7,786 nt of DNA, from assembly GCA_022759165.1 (NCBI GenBank), contig JAEMPT010000040.1:1-7786 (forward strand). Direction: 5' to 3'. The DNA is from Thermoprotei archaeon (GTDB lineage: Archaea; Thermoproteota; Thermoprotei_A; Sulfolobales; Fervidicoccaceae). Below, piece by piece: positions 1-4,760 of the stretch; position 1 is the stretch's first letter; each line of letters opens with the position of its first letter. The translations under genes were made by a program, and so were the position numbers. The notes beneath the pieces were generated by a model. It was given only the letters and a program-made list of their open reading frames with translations, ran no database searches and had not been told where the DNA came from.

Positions 1-129
1 AATGTTGCTTTTAAAAAAAATTCTAAATTTATAGCAGATTGCCTTTTTCTATTTGAACAAAAGTGTGAAGGTTTTCCTTGTTATAAGCTATTTCTTTTTT
101 ATGCTTTGGCTAAGGAATCTATCAACTAG
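1..129 (+). CDS. Possible C-terminal end of an unidentified protein (partial, cut by window edge)
   Basis: Frame 1 is open from the first base to a TAG at 127-129 and gives 42 residues ending in ALAKESIN. The composition is rich in Lys and Phe, with two Cys around EQKCEGFPC, and reads like a helical protein tail. I do not recognise a family. It would converge with mobB, which fits the terminator-like palindrome between them. The DNA is more AT-rich than the genes to the right, so a chance open frame is possible. The stop codon overlaps an AGGAGG motif at 128-133 that has no start codon at a usable distance. Confidence 0.3.
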   Translation, partial: NVAFKKNSKFIADCLFLFEQKCEGFPCYKLFLFYALAKESIN

Positions 130-158
130 GAGGATATTAAAAATAGAATAATTTTGTT

Positions 159-174
159 ACGACTATATAGTCGT
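159..174. repeat. Perfect 16-bp palindrome, possible bidirectional terminator or operator
   Basis: ACGACTATATAGTCGT is identical to its own reverse complement. As RNA it folds into a 6-bp stem with a 4-base AU loop. It lies between the end of the possible + strand frame (129) and the end of mobB on the minus strand (219), where a shared terminator would sit. AT-rich tracts flank both sides. A TATA-like TTTAAATA follows at 191-198 with no gene behind it, so an operator role is less likely but open. Confidence 0.4.
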
Positions 175-199
175 TGAAACTTTTAAGAGATTTAAATAC

Positions 200-206
200 G
201 AAAAAT
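200..206 (-). terminator. T-tract after mobB
   Basis: Read on the minus strand, a run of five T (201-205) follows the mobB stop by about 15 bases, and the 16-bp palindrome comes a little further on. Archaeal RNA polymerase commonly stops at T-runs, so this is a plausible mobB terminator. It is a weak, sequence-only call. Confidence 0.3.
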
Positions 207-218
207 ATGTATAGTTAG

Positions 219-758
219 CTAAAATGTACTTTTTGAGCTCTCTAATAATCTTGTTATGTGTTCAGTAACCTCAGAGACGCTTTTCAAGACCTTTATCCCA
301 CCGATGCTCTCTGAGTGGCACACTTCACAGTATATGAAGGATAGTTGAGGAAACTCGCGGGAAACTGAGAGGGCGTCGTCTTCGCTCTGCGCCACATATA
401 TTCTTGTAATATTTTCCATATTGGCCAGCATATTATGAAAACCTTCTATAATAGCAAGCTGGCATTCAGGATAAAGATCTCTTATAGCCCTCAAAGCATA
501 GTCAAAATTTTCTCCATTAATTTTCTTCTTAAGGAAGAAGCCGTCCGGCGAAATCCCTACTACTACTTTTGCTCCGGCTTCAGAAACTCTATATGTGTCG
601 CTACCTACTCTATCAAGAGGTTCACCGGCGTGGTGAATGTGTTTTATGAATGCAACATTGTATTTCTTAGAAAAGTATGATACAATGGATTCGGCTAGCT
701 TAGTTTTGCCTGATTTTTTCTTACCAGCAATTTGAACGAGCATCATCGCCAGCACCAT
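219..758 (-). CDS. mobB: MobB-type molybdopterin-guanine dinucleotide biosynthesis adaptor GTPase
   Basis: A P-loop protein of 179 residues, normal for MobB. In this family it is a cytosolic GTP-binding partner of MobA in making molybdopterin guanine dinucleotide for Mo/W enzymes. The Walker A motif is GKKKSGKT (12-19). Next come the family's histidine cluster KHIHH (39-43), the diagnostic GSDTYRVSEAGA (52-63; compare DSxRxxEAGA in MobB) and a Walker B-like AIIEGF (102-107). It stands alone on the minus strand; no mobA or moeA is visible. A TATA box centred about 28 bp upstream supports a leaderless start at 758. ATG codons at 746 and 743 are alternatives, with a weak GGTG ahead of them. The family call is firm; the cofactor actually served here is inferred. 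Confidence 0.9.
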   Translation of the reverse strand: MVLAMMLVQIAGKKKSGKTKLAESIVSYFSKKYNVAFIKHIHHAGEPLDRVGSDTYRVSEAGAKVVVGISPDGFFLKKKINGENFDYALRAIRDLYPECQLAIIEGFHNMLANMENITRIYVAQSEDDALSVSREFPQLSFIYCEVCHSESIGGIKVLKSVSEVTEHITRLLESSKSTF

Positions 759-781
759 TAAAGCTTGTTACACATTTCAGA

Positions 782-789
782 TTTTATAT
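782..789 (-). promoter_or_regulatory. TATA box of mobB
   Basis: On the minus strand this reads ATATAAAA, a good archaeal TATA element. Its centre is about 28 bp before the ATG at 758, which predicts transcription starting at or next to the start codon, so a leaderless or nearly leaderless mRNA. Confidence 0.6.
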
Positions 790-988
790 CTCTCTGCCTC
801 CTTTTTGCCATAAAGGACGAGCTTCCCGTATTCCGTCGCGGAGTTAAGAGCAACCATGTCTGTTCAGTCATTGATAAAAACAAGCAGAATTTATAAATCA
901 CGCTATAAACACCATCTTATAGAGTGAATCTTTCATCTATAGGCCTATGTTTATGTTTTTTCTCAGTTAAGGCAGGAGGAGGTCTAGG

Positions 989-1051
989 GTGAAGATTCCC
1001 CTCGAGCGATTCATTGGTTCCTTGCACAGTTCTAATCTTACTCATCATTGA
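989..1051 (+). CDS. Candidate very short ORF with a perfect Shine-Dalgarno (20 codons)
   Basis: A GTG at 989 opens a frame of 20 codons ending at TGA 1049-1051, with peptide start (M)KIPLERFIGSLH and end NLTHH. The only support is upstream: AGGAGGAGGT at 974-983 contains the 7-base AGGAGGT complementary to the archaeal 16S anti-SD and sits 5 bases before the GTG, the best such match in the window. A TATA-like element at 890-898 could transcribe it with a leader of about 70 bases. No family resemblance is seen. It could equally be chance in an AT/purine-rich spacer. Confidence 0.2.
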   Translation: MKIPLERFIGSLHSSNLTHH

Positions 1052-1124
1052 AAGCAATTGAAACAAAGGAAGTTCTTATGCTTTCCGTCCATCGGCGCCT
1101 TAAAAGATGAGGCTTTCGGAGTTG

Positions 1125-1131
1125 TAAAAAG
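1125..1131 (-). terminator. T-tract after tRNA-Met
   Basis: On the minus strand the tRNA 3' end (1136) is followed within a few bases by CTTTTTAC (the five T at 1126-1130), a usual kind of stop signal for archaeal tRNA genes. Confidence 0.4.
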
Positions 1132-1135
1132 ATAG

Positions 1136-1242
1136 TGCCGCGGCCGGGATTCGAACCCGGGACCTCCGGATTTCTCAGGGAGCGACCTATTTATTAGGAC
1201 CCGTATGAGTCCGGCGCTCCGGCCAGGCTGAGCTACCGCGGC
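1136..1242 (-). tRNA. tRNA-Met(CAU), elongator type, with a 32-nt intron
   Basis: The minus strand folds into a full cloverleaf. The acceptor GCCGCGG pairs with CCGCGGC and the discriminator is A at 1136. The D stem is GCTC/GAGC, the anticodon stem CCGGA/TCCGG, and the T arm CCGGG-TTCGAAT-CCCGG. The loop CTCATAA carries the CAU anticodon. The gene is 107 nt with a 32-nt intron after position 37, giving 75 nt mature, and CCA is not encoded. G1:C72 and the lack of three G:C pairs at the anticodon-stem base argue against initiator tRNA. The acceptor resembles archaeal elongator Met more than tRNA-Ile2, which usually starts GGGCC, but Ile2 (target of TiaS, encoded at 4757) cannot be excluded. Confidence 0.93.
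1172..1203 (-). other. tRNA intron at position 37/38 with bulge-helix-bulge motif
   Basis: The 32-nt intron splits A37 from A38. The exon bases CUCA (32-35) pair with UGAG near the intron's 3' end to give the 4-bp central helix. It is flanked by 3-base bulges UAC and AAA, each cut after its second base, and closed inside the intron by GGG/CCC. This is the canonical substrate geometry of the archaeal tRNA splicing endonuclease, at the commonest archaeal intron position. Confidence 0.88.
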
Positions 1243-1271
1243 ATGAACAAACTAAAGTATATTGGTTGAAC

Positions 1272-1280
1272 CTTAAAAAA
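1272..1280 (-). promoter_or_regulatory. Box A (TATA) of the tRNA-Met gene
   Basis: The minus strand reads TTTTTTAAG about 34 bp before the first tRNA base, allowing a start a few bases ahead of the mature 5' end and trimming by RNase P. A less typical AATATACTT lies closer, near 1255-1263, and could serve instead. Confidence 0.4.
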
Positions 1281-1561
1281 ATTAATGACAAGGCTAGTTT
1301 GGCTAGGTTCTCCCTTTGTAAATTACCTGATAAAGGTTCAGGGTTTCTCGGTCTTCGGATGGAAGTTTCTTCTCACAGAAATTGTATAACCTCATCAAAG
1401 AAAGGACTTAGTCTTTTAACTCCTTATAGATAATCAAGTTGCAAAGTAGCCGGAGGATAATAAATCACTTAGAGCTTGATGGAACTCGATGTAGGCACAG
1501 TGCTTTCAATTTTATTATTCAAAAAAAGGAACACTTAAGTTGATAAGGATTAAGGGATATC

Positions 1562-1568
1562 ATTTATC
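1562..1568 (+). promoter_or_regulatory. TATA-like element for the 122-aa gene
   Basis: ATTTATC is centred about 28 bp before the ATG at 1593, the spacing expected for a leaderless archaeal transcript. The match to consensus is only fair. Confidence 0.35.
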
Positions 1569-1592
1569 AAAAAGAACGGCGAAAGATGAGAA

Positions 1593-1961
1593 ATGTCAAG
1601 GCTTCCTTTATTTGCTTCTGGAAAGCTGGGAGCGGACTACGAATTATTATTCGCGTACTGGGAGATCGCCAAAGAAGAAAGGAGTGGGAAAGAGGCGGAC
1701 GTTATATTACGAGAGGAAGATTTACAGCTAATAGAAGAAAAACTAAGAGAAGCTGGGAAAGTCAAGCTGGAAGATTTGGTCCTTTCGATGCTGCCCGAAG
1801 TATCTGGTCGAATAAACAATGAAATAGCAAAGAAGGCCTACAAAAAAAGATATAACGTTGATGTCCCCTCTGAGGTGGCGGTTAATTATATAGCTAAGAT
1901 TATCATATTATGGGCTCTTGAAGCGCTCGAGATAGAAGGAAAGCTTAATCTCGATTTCTAA
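1593..1961 (+). CDS. Unrecognised 122-residue, mostly helical protein
   Basis: I do not recognise this family. The protein is charged, rich in Glu, Lys, Ala and Leu, without Cys, signal peptide or clear membrane span. It appears to have two parts: residues 1-50 with YELLFAYWEIAKEE, and about 55-122 with LEDLVLSMLPEV, a basic helix NNEIAKKAYKKRY, then VAVNYIAKIIILWALEALEIEGKLNL. The ending ALEALEIEGKL resembles the last helix and wing entry of winged-helix DNA-binding domains, but this is only a shape argument. It is flanked by two tRNA genes and not in an operon. The start is chosen because a TATA-like element lies 28 bp upstream, suggesting a leaderless mRNA; GATGAG at 1585-1590 is a poor SD. 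Consistent amino-acid character favours a real gene over shorter frames across the same DNA. Confidence 0.65.
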   Translation: MSRLPLFASGKLGADYELLFAYWEIAKEERSGKEADVILREEDLQLIEEKLREAGKVKLEDLVLSMLPEVSGRINNEIAKKAYKKRYNVDVPSEVAVNYIAKIIILWALEALEIEGKLNLDF

Positions 1962-2070
1962 TGCGGTTTCATCTTCCTTACTGTATGCCAGACACGAAGA
2001 CTAGATAAATAGCTTCCAAAACATATTCCGCAAGTGACGATAGATCGCACTGAACAAGAAAAGACATCAC

Positions 2071-2078
2071 CTTTTTAA
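2071..2078 (+). promoter_or_regulatory. Box A (TATA) of the tRNA-Ala gene
   Basis: CTTTTTAA is centred about 28 bp before the first tRNA base at 2103, so transcription would begin essentially at the mature 5' end. Confidence 0.45.
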
Positions 2079-2102
2079 CCTCATTTACGAAGCTATTACT
2101 GG

Positions 2103-2178
2103 GGGCCGGTAGCTCAGCTGGAAGAGCGCTGCCCTCGCACGGCAGAGGTCCCGGGTTCAAGTCCCGGCCGGTCCACCA
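2103..2178 (+). tRNA. tRNA-Ala(CGC), intronless, CCA encoded
   Basis: The 76-nt sequence forms a complete cloverleaf: acceptor GGGCCGG with CCGGTCC, D stem GCTC/GAGC, anticodon stem CTGCC/GGCAG, loop CTCGCAC with anticodon CGC, and T arm CCGGG-TTCAAGT-CCCGG. The discriminator is A and CCA is encoded at 2176-2178. The G3:U70 wobble pair, the main identity element for alanyl-tRNA synthetase, is present and confirms the Ala assignment. It reads GCG codons. There is no intron. Confidence 0.96.
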
Positions 2179-2259
2179 ATTCTCCAATATACAAGTGAAG
2201 CGCCATGTCCTCACGAAATGTTTTTCGCTTGTTGATTCTAAAAAGACAAGGTGAATTAA

Positions 2260-2931
2260 ATGATTAAAATCAGACTTCCTCCCCCGAGAAAAATGAGTTC
2301 TATGGGCTTGGAAGATGCTCTCTTGCAACGTAGGAGTGTCAGATCCTTCATAAATACTCCTTTAACTCTGGACGAGCTCTCCCTCGTTATTTGGTCAGCC
2401 GGGGGTGCTGTCGAGAAAACTGGAAACAAAAGGACTACGCCCAGTGCCGGTGCTACATACCCACTTAACTATTACTGCTTCATAGGAGAGGACTCTGTTG
2501 TTGGTAGCTCAGAAATCCCGGCTGGAATATATAAATATATTTGGGAAGAGCATTCTCTGTATCTTCTGAAAAAGGGCGATTATAGAAAACAGTTAGCGCT
2601 CGCGTCTTTAGGGCAAGAGTTCATCTCTGACGCTCCGGTATCCTTAGTTATAGCGGCGAATTATGCTAGGACAACCTCTAGATATGGAGACAGAGGATAT
2701 CGATACGTTCATTTTGAAGTAGGACACTCGGGACAGAATCTCTACTTGATTGCTACCGCTCTTGGTCTGGGCACAGTCGCTGTCGGGGCCTTCAGGGATG
2801 AGCAAGTAAAGAAGTTGCTAGAAACGGAGGATTCCCCCCTGTATATTTTTCCCATAGGTAGAGCTAAGAATCTCGTAATGAGAAGATTTGAAGATTTAGC
2901 CGGTAGATTTTCTTCTGAAGTGAAAACTTGA
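2260..2931 (+). CDS. SagB-type nitroreductase-family flavoprotein
   Basis: A 223-residue FMN-dependent oxidoreductase of the nitroreductase superfamily, SagB-like branch. It has the N-terminal IRLPPPRK (4-11), the FMN-phosphate motif RRSVRSF (24-30), TPSAGATYPL (60-69), the APVSLVIAA strand (125-133), RYGDRGYRYVHFEVGH (141-156), QNLYL and ALGLG (159-171), and a final PLYIFPIGRA. The set is complete, so an active flavoenzyme is expected; the substrate is unknown. SagB proteins are best known for oxidising azolines in peptide toxins, but no YcaO or precursor peptide is present here, so that role is unlikely. GGTGA lies 6 bases before the ATG. Its stop abuts tsr3, and beta-RFAP synthase follows, which suggests a pterin-related reduction as an inference. 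Confidence 0.9.
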   Translation: MIKIRLPPPRKMSSMGLEDALLQRRSVRSFINTPLTLDELSLVIWSAGGAVEKTGNKRTTPSAGATYPLNYYCFIGEDSVVGSSEIPAGIYKYIWEEHSLYLLKKGDYRKQLALASLGQEFISDAPVSLVIAANYARTTSRYGDRGYRYVHFEVGHSGQNLYLIATALGLGTVAVGAFRDEQVKKLLETEDSPLYIFPIGRAKNLVMRRFEDLAGRFSSEVKT

Positions 2932-2937
2932 TTTCTT

Positions 2938-2943
2938 TAGGAG
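2938..2943 (+). promoter_or_regulatory. Ribosome-binding site fixing the tsr3 start
   Basis: TAGGAG ends 8 bases before the ATG at 2952. The upstream in-frame TTG at 2928 overlaps the previous stop and has no such site, so 2952 is preferred. Confidence 0.6.
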
Positions 2944-2951
2944 ATGGAAAA

Positions 2952-3524
2952 ATGAAGAAATGCTCGGAGATAAGACTATATGTAATGCGTTTCTCCGAGG
3001 ATTCTCCATCCGCGAGCACTGGAGTGAAGCTCTACAGGCTAGGGGTGGCGGAGAGGATAGGGGAGAGAAGGCTTTATAATTTAAAAGGCATAATCCTAGA
3101 CCCTTATGCAGAGACGCTGATATCTAAAGAGGATTTGAGTGAAGCGAAAAGCTTAGTAGTGATTGATAGGTCCTGGAACGTGCTCGAAAAAGAGAAAAGG
3201 ATGCATCTGAAGGCAGGAAAAATGCTCAGAAGAAGGTTACCTCTACTGATAGCATCTAATCCGATAAACTATACGAAGGCGTTCAAGCTAAGCAGCGCAG
3301 AGGCTTTGGCTGCCGCTTTAGCAATTCTAGGATGCCAAGATAGGGCAAAGGAGGTTATGTCTAAGTTCAAATGGGGAGATAACTTTTTCTCTTTGAATGC
3401 AAAGCTATTTGAACTTTACAATAAGGCAAATGATGCACAGGAATTGCTTAACGCGGAAAAGGAGGCAGTAAGACTGCTCACAGGTGGTGAAAGCATTGAT
3501 GAAAGTAGAGGTTCAAGCTGGTAG
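2952..3524 (+). CDS. tsr3: Tsr3-family rRNA aminocarboxypropyltransferase
   Basis: A 190-residue protein of the Tsr3 (DUF367-type) family. In yeast, Tsr3 transfers the 3-amino-3-carboxypropyl group of S-adenosylmethionine to a hypermodified base in small-subunit rRNA late in ribosome maturation. Archaeal members are thought to do the equivalent. Family landmarks in order: the N-terminal strand EIRLYVMRF (6-14), STGVKLYRLG (22-31), LDPYAETLIS (49-58), VVIDRSW (69-75), LPLLIASNPINY (96-107) followed by KLSSAEALAAAL (112-123), and SKFKWG (137-142). The usual Asp-Pro-x-x-Cys-Ser/Thr-Gly loop is altered to DSPSASTG, lacking its Cys. It follows the flavoprotein directly and its last 26 bases overlap the next gene, so the three are co-transcribed. 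The family is firm; the exact target base is inferred. Confidence 0.9.
   Translation: MKKCSEIRLYVMRFSEDSPSASTGVKLYRLGVAERIGERRLYNLKGIILDPYAETLISKEDLSEAKSLVVIDRSWNVLEKEKRMHLKAGKMLRRRLPLLIASNPINYTKAFKLSSAEALAAALAILGCQDRAKEVMSKFKWGDNFFSLNAKLFELYNKANDAQELLNAEKEAVRLLTGGESIDESRGSSW
3482..3490 (+). promoter_or_regulatory. Ribosome-binding site fixing the beta-RFAP synthase start
   Basis: AGGTGGTGA ends 8 bases before the ATG at 3499. It lies inside tsr3. The GTG codons at 3484 and 3487 are part of this site and unlikely to be the start. Confidence 0.6.
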
Positions 3525-4434
3525 CAGAATACATTTGGGCTTCTACAATATACTAAGTAAAGCGAGAATTTACGGCAGCTTAGGAATTTATTTGGAGGAG
3601 CCTAAGACGAAGGTCATCGTACATGATAGTGGAAGCTTCACAGAAGAAGCACCAGAGGTCATTGGAAAGATATGCGGTGAAAAGTATAAGCTTGGAGCAG
3701 AAGTGCTTTCTTCTCCCCCAAGGCATGTTGGGTTCGGATCGACTACACAAATATCGATGTCGATAGCATTGGGAGCCACAAAACTATGTAAGAAAAGGCT
3801 GGATTATAGAAAATTGGCTCTGCTCGCTGGAAGGGGGGCTATATCTGGAATAGGCATTCACGCTTTCAGATATGGAGGTTTAATAATAGATGGGGGAAGG
3901 AAGTTTAGCGATAGATTAAGAAACCCGGCAAACGTTTCAGATCTGCCTCCGCTTATTTCAAGGTTAAAGTTCCCTGAGGAATGGTCGATCGTCCTCGTTG
4001 TGCCGAAGGAAGGTAAAAGAGTAAAGGAAGAGGATGAAGCGTTCATGTATATGCCGCACCATCCATCGTTCGATCAAGCAATCCTTTACAAAGCAATGAT
4101 GATGGTGCTTCATGGAGTGCTTAGCAGGGATCTCGACGTCTTCTCGCAAGGTGTAGAAGAGATTCAAAGAAAGATGGGGGAGTATTTTGAGTCATATCAA
4201 GGAGGGCCATACTCGAGTGAGAAAACGCTTGGGGCTGTGAATGCTCTCACACTGGCTGGTGCAAGGGGGGTTGGACAAAGTAGCTGGGGTCCGCTCGCCT
4301 ATGGATTCATCGTTAATGAGAGAAAGTCGGAAGTTGAAGAAAAGCTCAAAATTTTCTTAAAAAGGGAGGGTGTTGATGGAGAGGTCATATTCACGAAGGC
4401 ACGAAATAGGGGGGCTAGGCTTATTCATTTATAA
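3499..4434 (+). CDS. mptG: Beta-ribofuranosylaminobenzene 5'-phosphate synthase (methanopterin pathway)
   Basis: A 311-residue GHMP-superfamily enzyme. Beta-RFAP synthase condenses 4-hydroxybenzoate or 4-aminobenzoate with PRPP, releasing CO2 and PPi, the committed step that joins the arene to ribose in tetrahydromethanopterin synthesis in the cytosol. Signature stretches: GSRIHLGF near the N terminus, PPRHVGFGSTTQ (73-84; the GHMP glycine/serine loop), GRGAISGIGIHAF (111-123), YGGLIIDGG (125-133) and GARGVGQSSWGP (254-265). The length is typical. The start at 3499 is set by a strong SD; a longer form from GTG 3484 adds only five residues. It is the last gene of the flavoprotein-tsr3 operon. 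A protein of this type implies an H4MPT-dependent C1 pathway, not necessarily methanogenesis. Confidence 0.93.
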   Translation: MKVEVQAGSRIHLGFYNILSKARIYGSLGIYLEEPKTKVIVHDSGSFTEEAPEVIGKICGEKYKLGAEVLSSPPRHVGFGSTTQISMSIALGATKLCKKRLDYRKLALLAGRGAISGIGIHAFRYGGLIIDGGRKFSDRLRNPANVSDLPPLISRLKFPEEWSIVLVVPKEGKRVKEEDEAFMYMPHHPSFDQAILYKAMMMVLHGVLSRDLDVFSQGVEEIQRKMGEYFESYQGGPYSSEKTLGAVNALTLAGARGVGQSSWGPLAYGFIVNERKSEVEEKLKIFLKREGVDGEVIFTKARNRGARLIHL

Positions 4435-4461
4435 ATGTTGCTTCACAGAAGTGGAGAGACA

Positions 4462-4470
4462 TTTTTATAT
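4462..4470 (+). promoter_or_regulatory. TATA box of the RAM protein-tiaS unit
   Basis: TTTTTATAT in the 74-bp gap after mptG is centred about 43 bp before the ATG at 4509. Transcription would start near 4493, leaving a leader of about 16 bases that contains GGTGGG (4496-4501), an SD 7 bases before the start codon. Confidence 0.65.
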
Positions 4471-4508
4471 ATGATGTCGCTTTAATTAATGTATTGGTGG
4501 GAAACTAA

Positions 4509-4760
4509 ATGCCCTCAGCCATTGTACTAATAAACGCAGAAATAGGTAGTGAAGAAGAAGTCTTCAATGAAGTGACCAAAGTAAACGAGGTCACAGAAGC
4601 TTATGTGGTATATGGCGTTTACGATGTAATCATAAAAATAGAAGCGGATACTATGGATAAGTTGAAAGAAATCATCGCATCACAGATAAGGAAATTACCA
4701 AAAGTTAGGTCAACCCTAACGATGATAATCGTTGAGGGGAAGGAGCTCAAGAAAAAGTGA
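4509..4760 (+). CDS. Stand-alone Lrp/AsnC ligand-binding (RAM) domain protein
   Basis: An 83-residue protein that consists only of the RAM (regulation of amino acid metabolism) domain of Lrp/AsnC regulators and lacks the N-terminal helix-turn-helix. It shows the expected beta-alpha-beta-beta-alpha-beta pattern: AIVLINAEIG, helix EEEVFNEVTKV, strands TEAYVVYG and YDVIIKIEA, helix MDKLKEIIASQIRKL and strand RSTLTMIIV. GVYDVIIKIEA is the classic RAM core, where ligand pockets form between subunits of ring-like oligomers. Such proteins bind amino acids and may act as effectors of other proteins. It has its own TATA box and SD, and its TGA overlaps the GTG of tiaS, so the two are translationally coupled. 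The fold is certain; ligand and partner are unknown. Confidence 0.9.
   Translation: MPSAIVLINAEIGSEEEVFNEVTKVNEVTEAYVVYGVYDVIIKIEADTMDKLKEIIASQIRKLPKVRSTLTMIIVEGKELKKK

Larger units (their letters stand above)
790..1135. other. Gene-poor stretch between mobB promoter and tRNA-Met
   Basis: No recognisable protein gene lies here on either strand. It holds a strong TATA-like TTTATAAAT (890-898), a perfect Shine-Dalgarno-like AGGAGGAGGT (974-983) followed by a 20-codon GTG frame (989-1051), and an inverted repeat GAAAGCA (1050-1056) with TGCTTTC (1079-1085) that could form a 7-bp stem around a 22-base loop. It could encode a small RNA or a very short peptide; it does not match any RNA family that I recognise (it is not RNase P or SRP RNA by eye). 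Confidence 0.4.
1243..1592. other. Gene-poor stretch between tRNA-Met and the 122-aa gene
   Basis: No convincing gene on either strand. It contains the tRNA-Met promoter on the minus strand and two small hairpin-forming repeats: CCTTTGT/ATAAAGG (1313-1319 with 1330-1336, one G:U pair) and AAAGGA-CTTAG-TCTTTT (1401-1417), the latter ending in a T-run. A 19-codon ATG frame at 1479-1538 has no properly spaced ribosome-binding site. A TATA-like element for the next gene lies at its right end. Confidence 0.4.

Noticed and set aside
173..180. GTTGAAAC resembling the end of archaeal CRISPR repeats
   Set aside because: It occurs once, with no repeated unit or spacer pattern anywhere in the window.
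963..1048. C/D-box-like small RNA on the minus strand (ATGATGA at 1042-1048, CTGA at 963-966)
   Set aside because: The C-to-D distance of about 85 nt is long for archaeal sRNAs, and good internal D' and C' boxes at the right spacing are missing.
1479..1538. 19-codon ATG frame (MELDVGTVLSILLFKKRNT)
   Set aside because: Nearest SD-like GGAGG is too far upstream (about 22 bases) and the frame is too short to support by itself.
1540..1822. Other open frames of 60-78 codons on both strands around 1540-1822
   Set aside because: They share DNA with the 122-residue frame but have Arg/Lys/Ser-heavy composition and no properly spaced start signals.
1978..2328. 116-codon open frame on the minus strand
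   Set aside because: It runs antisense through the tRNA-Ala gene and into the flavoprotein gene; the WTGRDLNPGPLPCEG stretch is the well-known false translation of a tRNA T arm and anticodon arm.
3588..4167. Minus-strand frames of 62-67 codons inside beta-RFAP synthase
   Set aside because: They lie opposite strongly conserved enzyme motifs and have no start signals of their own.
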